Shown here in pieces: positions 33,630 through 45,389 of a stretch of DNA of 64,000 nucleotides. A model generated the notes under the pieces. That model ran no database searches and was not told where the DNA came from. It saw only the letters and a program-made list of their open reading frames with translations. How positions within the stretch are numbered: the stretch's first letter is position 1; every line of letters begins with the position of its first letter. Source of the DNA: Bedellia somnulentella (lineage: Eukaryota; Arthropoda; Insecta; Lepidoptera; Bedelliidae); NCBI GenBank assembly GCA_963576735.1, contig OY755172.1:124001-188000 (forward strand). Direction: 5' to 3'. A program made the position numbers and the translations under genes.

Positions 33630-34034
33630 ATAAATATTATAAGTTCTGTTGCTAATTTTCTAATTATTAGCATAACCAATTGTTTTATTTAAAACATATT
33701 ATAATTGAATAAGGAAGTAATTAATTTCTTCTTCTTCTAATTAGAGATGCTGTTTTTAAAATGGCTAATAAGTGTTTTAGAAAAATATTCTAATATTGGA
33801 TGCCTAATTTACTTCTAATACAGTCTGGTTTTACTGTGGACTGACTACTTGGGATATAAATTTGAACAAACAATCAAAAGTAAATTATATGGACACACTT
33901 TTGCAATGTTCCAAAAATAGTGAATTTTTTATAGGAAAGAAGTATTCGTGGAATAAGCCAAAGTTGTTTGGGCTAAACTCTTTTGGCTTGTTATTATTTA
34001 TATCAACAATAAGCTCACAGCACAAGTATGTTCA

Positions 34035-34362
34035 CAGCCCATATTATGTCCCCACCAAGGGGCTCGAGCCTGCCCTATATAGGGCGATTTGGCCTTAGTC
34101 CACCACGCTGGCCAATTGCGGGTTGGCAGATTAACGACTACTACCGTAATTGTAGCCGGGACCGACGGCTTAACGTGCCCTCCGAAGCACGGAATCATCT
34201 TAATTTTCGGATAATCAGGTGATTCAAGCCTGCAATATCCTTCCAAACTGGGTTAAATCTTACAAATTAAATTTGTAAGATTATCACCCCCCAGGGATCG
34301 AACCCGAGACCTCCGTACTTGAAACCAAGCGCTTAACCGCTGGACCACGGAGCCAGTTCACA
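34035..34362 (-). mobile_element. SINE-C, full-length
   Basis: The minus strand starts GGCTCCGTGGTCCAGCGGTTAA, continues through a tRNA-like head, and has the B box GGGTTCGATCC. A conserved body follows, ending at the 'ggggacataatatggg' side. This is a tRNA-derived SINE with an internal Pol III promoter. Confidence 0.85.
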
Positions 34363-34547
34363 GCAGTATAGTTTGCAGCACAAGTATAATTCACATTAAT
34401 GATGTAATATTAAATTAACTTAGGCCAATTAAGAGCTTTTATTTTTTGGTGTGTAATCATAAACAATTAAAACAATCAAGAAACTTTTGAGATCCCACTA
34501 CTTACTACCCTTACTACTACTACTTACTTCCCTTTTGTTATACTTAC

Positions 34548-34915
34548 GACATGATAGTCCAGTGGGTAGAACACCCGCCCGAAAACAGAAGGGCGTGAGT
34601 TCCAATCCTGGGTCGGGCCTACACCAATTTGTCTTTTCTAAAGTCATATGTGTGGTTAATTTATCATGGTTGTTAACGGTGAGGGAAAACATCGTGAGGA
34701 AACCCACATGGCTGAGTTGTACTTAGTCATGTGACAGTGTATTCGTACAAAACGGCGATAGGCCTGCCCCCTATCACGTGAGTACACTGTCTAAGCAAAA
34801 CGTGGGTACCTTCTCTGGACACTAGATGGCGCTTGCCATGTGAGTTCAGAAGTATTGGTACCTCTGCCAACCCCTTCGGGGATAAACGGCGTGAACGCTT
34901 ATGTTATGTTATACT
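34548..34915 (+). mobile_element. SINE-A, full-length
   Basis: Head GATAGTCCAGTGGGTAGAAC (A box) and GTTCCAATCC (B box), then the SINE-A body, ending in TTATGTTATGTTATA. It is tRNA-derived. Fragments of related heads lie at 35055-35095 and 35340-35385 on the minus strand. Confidence 0.88.
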
Positions 34916-35389
34916 TACCATGTGTAGTACATTCATATAATGCAACCATTATGAAAGATTACTGTCATATGATAGAGGATTTATAACAATGCTTTCCCAA
35001 ACCATTACAACCTCAACTAATATACTACACATATGACCAAGACCGATTGGTGTAGGCCCGATTCAGGATTCGAACCCAACCCTCCAGATGTTATTTCATT
35101 GTGTTCTAGTTTGCTACTATTCAGGGCTTTTACAGTTACATTACTTTTACCATATATATGTTCTCACTTTAAATTTAACTAGAGATACCAAAATTTAAGC
35201 ATAACTTGAGTTATACTACTTATAAAAAGAAGAAAAAATCTCCATCACGTGGGTTCCCTCACGATTAGTTGCTGTTCCGATACAACCTTAAAAACCTTGA
35301 AAAACAATCTATAATTGTGACTAGAGATTCTAAGAGTTGTAGACCCGATTCAGATCAGGAACTGAACCCCTACCCTTAGATCTTTAAGG

Positions 35390-35660
35390 GACTTAAAAAA
35401 AGGATACGTTTAAAAAGTGGTGTGGGACCAACTTATTCGTGCATTGAAGTCACTCTGAAAGGATTCTCGCGGTGTTCGAAAGTTTTGTGTACTGACTTTA
35501 CAGACTGTAGCTTCTCTGGTGATAGTGATTATGGGCTGAGAATGACAGGATTCATTGTTAAGTGTCTTTTGTACGCTGACGATTAAGTGCTACTTGCATC
35601 AACGGTGAAAGATTTGTAACAGATGGTGGATATTACATGACTACGTACGTTGAAAGAAAG
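35390..35660 (+). pseudogene. LINE reverse transcriptase fragment with YADD
   Basis: The plus strand reads IVKCLLYADD, then a stop, then VLLASTVKDL and a second stop. This is the palm motif of a non-LTR reverse transcriptase, broken by stops. The order YADD..LLAS..MVD fits the region just upstream of the LINE-X fragment at 3831-4535. Confidence 0.75.
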
Positions 35661-35697
35661 GTAATGAGGTTTTTTCAAGTTTTTTTGTGTATCTAGC

Positions 35698-35870
35698 TGT
35701 GTAGTGTCGGCTTAGAACAGCACTACCCCATTTCTTCACATGGGTGTTCATAAGGGTATGAAGTCTTTTAAAGTGATTTTTGGGAGATGTGGCTGGAGGG
35801 CCATCAACAACAGCCTTTGTTTTACAATTTTTCCCCACTCAACTTCAACTCAACAAAAATATATACAAAT
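35698..35870 (+). mobile_element. SINE-B copy, diverged, 3' truncated
   Basis: Head gtgtagtgtcggcttagaac, and body up to 'ttccccactcaacttc'. The tail is missing. Confidence 0.75.
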
Positions 35871-36054
35871 GTATATATTTTTTATTTAAATTATCAATAT
35901 CGAGTTTGTGGTAAAGCTAAACATAGGTAAGGGAACATATCTCAAGAGTGCCTGGTATGAATTTTTTTTGAACCGAATGTTGGGTGTGGGTGGCCGTGGC
36001 CCAGATGTGTGGCAGCAGAGTAAATGCAGTAGAGATTAGGTTCCTTGAGGTAGA

Positions 36055-36345
36055 CGAAACTCGAGAGGTTTGCCAAAATCATAGTATCTATATACCTACC
36101 TACACCAATAGGCGTGAGCGTGACGTGAGCATATGCATGTATGTCAAAGTGTCGTAAGAGGCGATTAAAGGTATGGGGCTTAGGGCAAGCCAAGTGGTTT
36201 TTGGGCGACGCAGTTGCAGACCCATTTCCAACGATATTTCATTTCTACCATATTCTCCGCTATCTACTTCCAAATGTGGCTGAGGAGTTTCTAGCTCTGA
36301 AGCCCTGGCTACCCCTTTATAGGATTTATGGCCATGAGTATACAA
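36055..36345 (+). mobile_element. LINE-X tail followed by SINE-B body
   Basis: 36065-36145 is a diverged LINE-X 3' end (agtatctatat..accaataggcgtgagc..). 36150-36345 is a SINE-B body missing its head and ending ggatttatggccatgagtat. Two retroposons with related tails lie back to back. Confidence 0.65.
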
Positions 36346-36402
36346 TCTTATCACCACACAACACAAAAGTAGCTCAGGAGTTTTCAACAGCCGTGATAGT
36401 CC

Positions 36403-36661
36403 TGTGGAGGAAAAGGGAAGATCTTCCGCCAGGCGGTGGTATGCCTGGGGACCGCGGTCCAACTGTATTAAGTTGGAACTTGTATATATAGTAAATGTTT
36501 TAGAAACTTCGATTGCGCGATGTACGATTTGTATGGCGAGTCTTGATGACGCGTGTGACGTATTACTTGGTTTCGTGTTGCTGTGGAATGTGATTCTTCT
36601 TGCACTGTCAGCGTTTCTATGTAGTGCGCGTCATTGTGTACTGATAGCGCGTCGCTACATT
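36403..36661 (-). repeat. Possible LTR end with polypurine tract (older element)
   Basis: The minus strand has GGAGGGGGAG (PPT-like, at about 36661-36672), then TGTAGCGACGCGCTATCAG, and finishes TTTTCCTCCACA near 36403. TG..CA borders and an internal TATATATA are LTR-like. A related end is at 42661-42843, but the middles do not match, so this is tentative. Confidence 0.35.
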
Positions 36662-36695
36662 ACTCCCCCTCCAACAGGAAATTTTGACTCCATAT

Positions 36696-37184
36696 TGTAA
36701 GCTTATAATAATTAGTGTGCTATGATTGGCTATTATACTGTATAATTTACACTATTTATAATTGATAAACTGTATAGTTTTATTGTGTAATCATATTATT
36801 TACCTATTTAATAAGTATTAGTGGTATCGTGTATGAATAATGAGATACTTGTTTGACTTTACTTCAAAACAGCTCACGCTGATTAAAATAATGATTGTAA
36901 TTAAATCCATAATCTTAGTAAATACTCATTTCTAAAATGTTATTATTTATTTATAAATGAGTTATAATAATTATTATGTAAATTTGAGTAAAGTATTATT
37001 AATAAGACTGTCAGTTGATTTGAGGTTAGGTAAGGTATAAATATACGATCTCTGTTTTTGCGGGGGCATTTGTCAGTAGTCCGTTGTATCGGCAAGTGGT
37101 TGTGAAAGATGAAATTATACGAAGTGTACCGCTATTTTGGGTTTTTATTTCAAAACCTCCACACTCCCTGAAGTTGACCCTACA
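36696..37184 (+). repeat. 5' LTR of the LARD-like element
   Basis: 489 bp, TG..CA bounded. A TATA-like box GGTATAAATATA lies at about 37034-37045. Confidence 0.9.
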
Positions 37185-37599
37185 ACTCAGAAGTGGGATA
37201 GGCGAAAAATATCACGTTTTTCGTACTGCGCCTACGTAAGTACCCTGTTCTTTTTTTTGTGTTTGCGTAATTAGAATCCTTGGTATGTTGAAATTGCCTT
37301 CTTCTTTATAAAATAGCATCCATAAACAGTCGTAAATAATAAAGTCTATTTCAATTGAAGGCAAGAAAGTATTTTAAAAGAATTTTCATTTATTCTCAAA
37401 AACATAGGGGCGATACATAAGAGTGTTAATCTGTTACATATTTGAGCCTGATATCTAGTCCTTTTTTTCCCGATAGCTCAGATTGTTTTTTTTTCAAAGC
37501 TACTGTTTGTCAACTTATCGATCTGAAGATTGGTATAGAGCTCTGATTATCGAATAATATTGAAATGTTGGATCGCGATATACCGTATAGTGAATTTTC

Positions 37600-38417
37600 T
37601 AAAACATAGTCTCCACCGATGTACGTCTTTATCGTTCGTTTTACGTTCTGAACTTCTACGTTGTAGTTGTAATGCTCACGGGATTTATCAGAGCCCTACC
37701 TATAGCCCTGAGTAGAGGTATACCCTTTGGAACTATCATATCAAAGTTGAGCTCTCTGGCTTAAGTAGGTTTATTATCTTATTAATTTGCAATATTAAAT
37801 ATTAATGTAAAAAATATAAAATGTATACAAAACAGTTACAATTTGTGAATGTATTGTTCCTGTTTTGTATACATTTTATATTTTTTACATTAATATTTAG
37901 TATTGCAAATTAATAAGATAGTGTATTTAAATATCAATAATAAAACTAAATTCCATTACTAAAATTAAATAATATCAACAATATCAAAGATAAATTATTA
38001 TAATTATGACCGCCTTGTTCACCTGGTCTGGCTGGAAAAGTCTTCTCATTTGTCAGTTCATTGCAGCGAACAAAAAAAAAATATATACATACCAAGAAGG
38101 GTAATCCGAAGGATAAAAATGAAAAACAATGAAATAGCTCAAGTTCAGCTTTAGACCTGGAACTTGATAAATACTTAACTGACATCAAAGTAAATGGGGT
38201 AGCACTAAATTGCTGTGTAGAGGTTGTAAGTCACGCTCTGTCATAAAACCTACTAAAGCCAGAGAGCTCAACTTTGATATGATAGTTCCAAAGGGTATAC
38301 CTCTACTCAGGGCTATAGGTAGGGCTCTGATAAATCCCGTGAGCATTACAACTACAACGTAGAAGTTCAGAACGTAAAACGAACGATAAAGACGTACATC
38401 GGTGGAGACTATGTTTT
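37600..38417. repeat. 170-bp inverted repeats enclosing 480 bp
   Basis: 37600-37770 is the reverse complement of 38249-38417 with one difference seen (cttaagtagg against ctttagtagg). The enclosed sequence contains a second hairpin right beside the left arm. Confidence 0.93.
37775..37920. repeat. 59-bp arm hairpin nested in the larger palindrome
   Basis: 37775-37833 pairs with 37862-37920 with one mismatch, and a 28-base loop. Confidence 0.93.
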
Positions 38418-41150
38418 ATTTGCCATATAAACCAAATCAGCATCAAACATTCAATACTTTTCTTCTGAAGTTTTCTTAAATCTTAAGTAATTTTTAGCTA
38501 AAATCTTTAGTAGCTTTGAGATATCTTAACCATAATAGATATGCTGGTGTATAGGTGCATGGGTTGGTAGAGAGTGATAAACATCATAGCATAAACGTCA
38601 ACAAGGGTATACCTCCTGTATACCTGTGATCCTCTCGCGGACACGATAGCTGCCTACAACGGCTTAGGCATCAAGATGAACTGTCTGTGTGAATTATAAT
38701 TGTCTTATTTTCGTCAATTCTGGTATTTAAGTCATAATCATTAGCACAGAATCTAAATCCATTGCATATCCTTCGGGAAATATTAAATTTTTAGCCATTC
38801 ATGTCCAAATTAAGACTGTAATTATGACCATTTTATATGCTTTGCTTTGGATCCGAAATAAAAGATTTCGATGCAAATATATTATAAAACAAATAATAAC
38901 TTCTATCATCACAATATATCAATTACGATAAAGTGTACGAATGGGCTAAAATGTCAAATACGTGAATTTTTATAGGGCTAGTATAGAATCCGCCACACTA
39001 GGGTCACCCACTCACACTTATTTAAGCACACCGTGTATTATTTTTGGATATCGCTGTCACCTTTGTCTTGTCAATCTATAAACATAAGTGAAGCACAATT
39101 AATATATAATCTTAACATTGTTTCTGTACTTTAAAAGTGTCGCTCATCATAACTGTTAAGACTATAACTGTAGATTTTACCTCAAATCTTCGCCGTGCTT
39201 CCATTTGTTAAAAATATAATTAGAACCACGAGCAGGGGAAGGTAAAAATAAATTAAAATGGTATAAATCAAAATTATGTACATTTTACCATAGCTTAATA
39301 TTTATTAGAGAAACAAACTGTACACAATATTTCAAGCAAGGATGACCTCTAAAGTTTCTACCAATAGTTATAGTATAGTATACTAATTTTGAAGTTGATA
39401 TAGAAAATTGCAAATTAAAATAAGTATTTAAAACAAAATAATTGTACATCGGCTATGATATGGATAGTTTATAGAGATGAATTCGTTTGAAGGCATCAGA
39501 TTGTCATCCCCACCAGACCAAGCGAATATAACAAGATTTTAAAAACATGTACATGTATAATTAATTATGATATTATTATTATTAAGTATACCTTAATAAG
39601 ATTCTTTGTCATATATGGTACTAATTTTGAAGTAGGTATATTTATATTTAAAAACTGGTAATAAACATCAAATACAAAAATAAATATATATGTACGATAA
39701 TATATAAAGTTATCCATATTGAGGGAATAAAAGGGTAATTTATGTTACAAAAGTTTATTCAGTAATAAATTCAGATGGTGTAATTTAAACACAAAAGTAA
39801 CAATAATCAATCAGAGAATAAATCAGAAATCGCTCAGCGTAATAGTGTGCTATGCGCGCGATTTATTAATCTAGCAACTTAAGGTATCTGGTACGAAGTT
39901 TATTGACTAGGTACATGTCAGCATAGGTACTAAGACCAAGAGTGGACGGACAGTTCACATTCCTTTCTATTGGCCATATGAGTTAGTTATAGCAAATCCC
40001 CGTGCAACTATTATTTTCCAAGGAAATTATTATTTTCGGTACACAATCAATAAGAGCTTATTTAGAACTAGCTTACCATTATCATAAAGCTTACTAAATA
40101 AAAGTCAAGGTAGGAAAAATTAATAAACCCTGTACATTAAATTATCATGGTCAGGCATATATAAACTTAAAAAAGAAAAATTTTATATTATTAAAAAAAA
40201 AAAAAACCTAACTTAAAATCTAAAAACATCTTCCAGTTCCTCTTATCGGGAAAGGGTACCTAAGATGCTGGAAGCGTTACCGCGTTGTATGGCAAGATAA
40301 GATACATATATCGATGGATAAAAGTACTTAAAATACATACTTTAAAATAAATAAATTCATAATCTAAATAATTATATCATGAGAAAGTTTTAGGACTCGA
40401 ACATTAAAGGTTGATCGGCTGATTCAACAAAGTCCAAATGTTTACAAAAGTATTTAAAATGAATAAATGCTTAATAAAAAAAAAATGTCAGCTTCGGAAA
40501 ATGGGGTGCGGAATGTGAATCGGATTCTAGTATTGTAGGACGAACAGCTGAAGTTTAACCTTGATTACAAGTCCTTTTTATGGATGGTTTTCATTAAAAT
40601 TAGTTGATCCCTAGTGTCCTTTGTACATCTTAAGGGTTTTAAAGTTAGAACGTCCAGTGGCTGATGATGATGATGATGATGATGAAGTTAGGAAGGTTGT
40701 CTAAATATGGAAATCTATAGTGAGGTGTTTAATACACTTATTTCGATTTCGTTGAAGCATTTTTATATAAACTTGATACATGGGGTCCCATACAGTATAA
40801 TAAATTTCCATAGCAACCACCATAGTAGTTCTGATTGTGACATTAAGGCTCGTACCGCGTCTTAAAAGCACTCCCTAATGACAGTCATACCTAGAAGGCA
40901 GTAATGATCTAAGCGATTTAAATAGTAAATAAATAAAAAAATATATATAAGAAAATCACATAAGTACGATATAATATATAAACAAATAATTAATAATTAA
41001 GTTATAACCTCACGAGTATGTGAGTTGTGAATCTGCCTATTCTTTTTACTAACGTATTGATCTCTCCATTGAAGAGTTGTCTGGAAGAGATAGTTTTAAG
41101 CCACCAATTGTGCTTCTGTTTAGCAGTATAATCTTTGTAAAATGTTTCAA
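38418..41150. other. Non-coding interior of the LTR element
   Basis: AT-rich. It contains a (GAT)n run at about 40665-40686 and a poly-A/T stretch near 40190-40206. No coding region recognised. Confidence 0.6.
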
Positions 41151-41154
41151 CTGT

Positions 41155-41490
41155 GATGACTGCCTCCGTGACCTCGCGGTTGAGCGCTTGGTTTCGGGTG
41201 CGGAGGTCTCGAGTTCGATCCCCGGGGGGGTGATCACCTTACAAATTTGATTTGTAAGATTTGACCGAGTTTGGAGGGATATTGCAGGCTTGAATCACCT
41301 GACTATCCGAGAATTAAGATGATTCCGTGCTTCCGAGGGCACGTTGGGCCGTCGCTCCCGGCTACTGTTGCGGTGGTGGTCGTTGGTCTGCCAGCCCGCA
41401 ATTGGCCGGCGTGGTGGACTGTGGCCAGATCGCCCTATGTAGGGTGGGCTGGAGCCCCTTGGTGGGGACATATATGGACTGTGAGGAGGA
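41155..41490 (+). mobile_element. SINE-C nested in the LTR element
   Basis: Head GCCTCCGTGACCTCGCGGTT, B box GAGTTCGATCC, and a body matching 34035-34362, ending 'ggtggggacatatatggac'. Confidence 0.85.
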
Positions 41491-41911
41491 GGTACGTGAT
41501 GAGTACCATTATGGGTTCTATTCTATTCTATATTTATGTGCTTAATATTACAATTCGTATAAATAAAAAATAAAAAAATACATTGTAAGTGTGTAATGTG
41601 TAGAATATGTAAATAAAAATATATATGTATATTGAATGTGTAAATAATATGTAAATGTCTGTAAAACTATGTGCATGATATGTGTGTGCATATATATGTA
41701 TAAAAAGTTAATGCAATCGCAATTATGAAACATTAGTACGGATTAACACATTAGGACCTGTTAATTTTGAATCACTTGTTACCAGGATTTACAAGTTATT
41801 TCAAGAACTTACCTATGTATAAAAAAATATATAAAATAATAAAGTTTTATTAATTCTTTAAAAAAATATTTCCAAAAGCGAAGGGACTCGCTTATAACAG
41901 GAAGGCCGAGC

Positions 41912-42400
41912 TGTAAGCTTATAATAATTAGTGTGCTATGATTGGCTATTATACTGTATAATTTATACTATTTATAATTGATAAACTGTATAGTTTTATT
42001 GTGTAATCATATTATTTACCTATTTAATAAGTATTAGTGGTATCGTGTATGAATAATGAGATACTTGTTTGACTTTACTTCAAAACAGCTCACGCTGATT
42101 AAAATAATGATTGTAATTAAATCCATAATCTTAGTAAATACTCATTTCTAAAATGTTATTATTTATTTATAAATGAGTTATAATAATTATTATGTAAATT
42201 TGAGTAAAGTATTATTAATAAGACTGTCAGTTGATTTGAGGTTAGGTAAGGTATAAATATACGATCTCTGTTTTTGCGGGGGCATTTGTCAGTAGTCCGT
42301 TGTATCGGCAAGTGGTTGTGAAAGATGAAATTATACGAAGTGTACCGCTATTTTGGGTTTTTATTTCAAAACCTCCACACTCCCTGAAGTTGACCCTACA
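41912..42400 (+). repeat. 3' LTR of the LARD-like element
   Basis: 489 bp, one base different from the 5' copy. Confidence 0.9.
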
Positions 42401-42404
42401 ATAT

Positions 42405-42843
42405 CTTCGTGCCAGTGTGTGTATGCTCGACGGCCATGTGTGCCGGAACTTCAATGCTGACTCCAACAGCCACGGTGTGGGTGCCCCGTTGCGTGTCCCA
42501 TTGCTGCCGTGCTGCGAGTCGTGTTTCGTGAGCCGTGGATTCGAAGCGCTTTGTCTGCAGTCCTTTGATATCCTTTTTCTGCTCGTACTTGTCTGGCCAA
42601 TCCAAATGACTCCTTGTGCTTAGAAGGACGCCATCGTGTTCTGTAGTCGGTGGTCACCAATGTGGAGGATATTATTGTTCGATAAATAACAACACAGGAT
42701 AAAGTTAAGTCACTGTATATTATCAATTAAACCTATTTAGATTACGTCGGCGGGCACCCGAGACGCTACCGGTAAACGACTAATAATGTACCGGTACCGG
42801 TAATGTAGCGACGCGCTATCAGTACACAATGACGCGCACTACA
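42405..42843 (-). repeat. Remnant of an older LTR element: leader, PBS-like site and LTR-like end
   Basis: On the minus strand, CCTCCACA (at 42661-42668) is followed directly by TTGGTGACCACCGAC, which has the placement and start of a tRNA primer-binding site. Then comes about 250 bp of leader down to 42405, where the younger LTR element cuts in. 42661-42843 would be the LTR. The family is not assigned. Confidence 0.4.
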
Positions 42844-43025
42844 GTCCAATGGGTAGATAGAACTCATACCAAAGAACGAGCGCCCGTCAATACATACATG
42901 CGTGAGTTCAAATCCCAGGTTAAGCCTGCACCAATTTGTCTTTTCTAAAGTCATATGTGTGGTTCATTCATCATGGTTGTTTACGGTGAGGGAAAACATG
43001 CCAGGAAACCCACATAGCTAAGTTT
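42844..43025 (+). mobile_element. SINE-A, 3' truncated
   Basis: Head with gtccaatgggtagatagaac and a B-box-like gagttcaaatccc, then the body to 'gaaacccacatagctaag'. Confidence 0.75.
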
Positions 43026-43126
43026 TACTTTCTACATACTTATGTATTAGGTAGTTGGTCCGAGTATGTATGACTACTAGCTGACCCGACAGTCTTCGAA
43101 CTGTCAGAAAAGTTTAGTCAGTATAG

Positions 43127-43252
43127 GTAGCATGAGGCGTGTGAGAGCGTAGATGTCACGTGAGAAGTGAGGTACTGACAGATGTTGTATGAACAATCTG
43201 TCAGTTTCTCACTTCTCAAACGACATACACGCTCTCACACGCCTCATGCTAC
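43127..43252. mobile_element. Foldback/MITE-like hairpin
   Basis: GTAGCATGAGGCGTGTGAGA and the sequence after it pairs with the reverse complement ending at 43252. Arms are about 55-60 bp with a few mismatches. The loop is around ttgtatgaac. Confidence 0.85.
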
Positions 43253-43259
43253 GGGGGCT

Positions 43260-44077
43260 GAACTGAAATATTTATAACAAAGAAAATAAGATATCATACT
43301 GCAATGTAGAAAGCAACTACTCGCGCCCTCTAGTATACAATATAAACATTAGTAACGATTTGGTTTGGAATGTTTCTATTCACCCCACATCGCTAAACTT
43401 AGCGTGTCTATTCACCCCATCGCGCTAAAAGGTTATAGTCTTTTGATGCTCCTGTTGGAACCCTTGCGAAATCCGGGATAAATAATATCCTATATTTTGA
43501 CCAGTTGTATTACCTACATTCATGCAAAATTTGATCAAGTTCGGTTTGGTAGAATTAACGTGATGACCGGACATACAAACAGAAAGACAGACTGACGGAC
43601 AGACATTTTTTTTTCAAAAATAGCATATTTGGCTAAAGTATCGAAAATAAAATAATACATATCCCACCGGTTTTAATTTTTTCTCTTCAATGTACAGTTT
43701 TGTTTGACCCCGGTACAGTCTTGTTATAGTATAGATTAAAACATAACTTGTAATGAAGCTGGATGTTTTCCGCCGTGGCCTTCCTTTCTGATTCGAATTT
43801 ATGAAAAAATACAATTGTTTTGTTTACGTTTTTGACCAAGTGTGTTTTTTTCGGATCTTTAGCGTTTTTCGATAACATGTTTTAATATATTTGTTGGTTC
43901 TATTTGTAATCTATAAAAATATTATCCATGTTTCCTGTAAAAGTAAATTGTTTACTCTGTGGAAGTGTGAATCGTCAATAGAAGTAACCTAACCTAGAAG
44001 TTTCCAAAAACTTGTACTATTGTTATAGTTTTAAACGACTCTTACATTGAAACACCGTAAAGAAGCTAATAATAAAG
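43260..44077. other. Repeat remnant and SNRNP35 upstream region
   Basis: 43500-43610 resembles the interspersed repeat with 'caaaatttgatcaagttcgg' and 'cagaaagacagactgacggacagac'. From about 43870 to 44077 should lie the SNRNP35 promoter and 5' untranslated region; no definite core element was identified. Confidence 0.45.
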
Positions 44078-45054
44078 ATGTCTCGTGATGACAATGGTTG
44101 GACAAAATATGCTGTAGAGTATGATCCCATAAAAATAGGATCTATTGACGGTAAGTTCGTATAGCCCCGTGAGGGTGGCACGGGTATTATTGCATTGCAT
44201 ATGAACATCACATCATATCCATGTCACCCGGTGTTTATTCCCTTATAATTTTTAAATGTTTAACTTTATTTTAAATCTTTTGCTATCAGGCACAGACACA
44301 GAGCCGCATGATCGAGCAGTAATCCGAGCTCTTAACTCGACATATGTGCCTAATAAGCATATTAAAGGTGATCCAGAACATACTATCTTTGTGGGGAGAC
44401 TAAATCCACGAACTAAGGAGGTATGTTAAACTGCTAAACTCACACCTTTCTTTGAACAAGTACTTTTGAAATCAACTACATCATGTTATATTCCTATTTC
44501 TATCATTATTAAAATCTTTCACATCAACATAAAAAATAAACAAGAGACCTCATATCTACTGCCTTCACTCTTCTCTGATGCTACTTGTACCACACCTAAC
44601 TTTTGCTGCTATACATGCATAGCATAGCTTGTTTGCTGTCAACACTCATGCAACATGAACTTTTTATGTTGACATGGTAATTAAATATTCTTGAGCAATT
44701 TTCCTGGATTAAACAATATTTTGGTTACTCTTCAACTTTTATATAGATTTTATGTTGATAATTACTGTTAATAAGTTTTAATTATGATGTACCAAATACA
44801 AATCCAAATCCAGAAAAATCTGCAATTAGTAATCATTACTGTATTCCTACACATTTTGTTTACAGGACACAATTATAGCAGAGTTTTCAAAATTTGGTAA
44901 AATATTAGAATGCAAGTTAGTGAAAGATATAGTGACAGGCAAGTCCAAACAGTATGCATTCATTGAGTTTGACACTTTTGGTGCTATGGACAGAGCACTC
45001 CGAGATATGCATGGGGAGAGTGTAGACGGAGCCTCCATTGTGGTGGAGAGGGAG
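44078..45054 (+). CDS. SNRNP35: U11/U12 small nuclear ribonucleoprotein 35 kDa protein (5' three exons)
   Basis: Exons 44078-44150, 44290-44420 and 44866-45054 join in phase (donors GTAAGT, GTATGT and GTTAGT; acceptors ATCAG and TACAG) and give 131 residues. The product is a component of the U11/U12 di-snRNP that recognises minor (U12-type) introns in the nucleus. The N-terminal signature reads YDPIKIGSIDG then TDTEPHDRAV and YVPNKHIKGDP. An RRM follows, with RNP2 TIFVGRLNP at the end of exon 2 and RNP1 KSKQYAFIEF in exon 3. The family also has a basic, glycine/arginine-rich C-terminal part, which is missing here; it probably lies in the gap that begins at 45390. Intron 2 contains a decayed LINE-X piece. 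The start ATG follows AATAAAG and agrees with the family N-terminus. Confidence 0.93.
44530..44650 (-). mobile_element. LINE-X fragment in SNRNP35 intron 2
   Basis: 'gagacctcatatctactgcc', followed by 'ttcactcttctc' and later 'gctatacatgcat', parallels the 4205-4285 part of LINE-X, strongly diverged. Confidence 0.55.
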
Positions 45055-45389
45055 GTTAGTATATTACATAATTAATTTAGATGCAGAAAAGAATTAGATA
45101 TACTGTACTTGTTCCTGTGGTCAATGCATCTGAGTAATGTCAAATCAATTTTATTCCTTACTGCTGGTGCGTGTAAATCATACTAATAATAAACAAATAG
45201 GAAATTATTAAATGAATACATACAAATTACATATTGTAACGCCATTATCATTCACACTTTGTAAACCTCCCTTTTTAGTACACTCTATTAGTTCTGTATG
45301 CATCATTTGGTAATCCTCTACTTTCCGACATCTGGTCCCAACACTTTTCTTAGACTCAGTTGTAGAGAGTAGGCCTATCGCTGCTTTGT
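45055..45389. other. SNRNP35 intron 3 (start) with SINE-A scrap at gap edge
   Basis: No further exon is recognisable. The last 25 bases (gagtaggcctatcgctgctttgt) match SINE-A and run into the gap. Confidence 0.5.

Larger units (their letters stand above)
36692..42404 (+). mobile_element. LTR element without coding capacity (LARD-like), 5.7 kb
   Basis: Two 489-bp direct repeats, 36696-37184 and 41912-42400, begin TGTAAGC and end CCCTACA. They differ by one base that I can see (C/T near position 55). ATAT target duplications flank the element at 36692-36695 and 42401-42404. The 4.7 kb between the repeats has no gag, protease, reverse transcriptase or integrase that I can find; the longest open frames are about 100 codons and lie in a nested SINE-C. 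Near-identical LTRs mean a recent insertion, so an autonomous partner must supply the enzymes. The primer-binding site and polypurine tract are not obvious. Strand is set by the LTR reading with GGTATAAATATA as a possible TATA box. Confidence 0.88.

Noticed and set aside
36620..42843. 41-bp block on both sides of the LTR element read as transposon terminal inverted repeats
   Set aside because: The polypurine-like and primer-site-like neighbours suggest LTR ends instead. The inverted arrangement remains unexplained and is reported as tentative.
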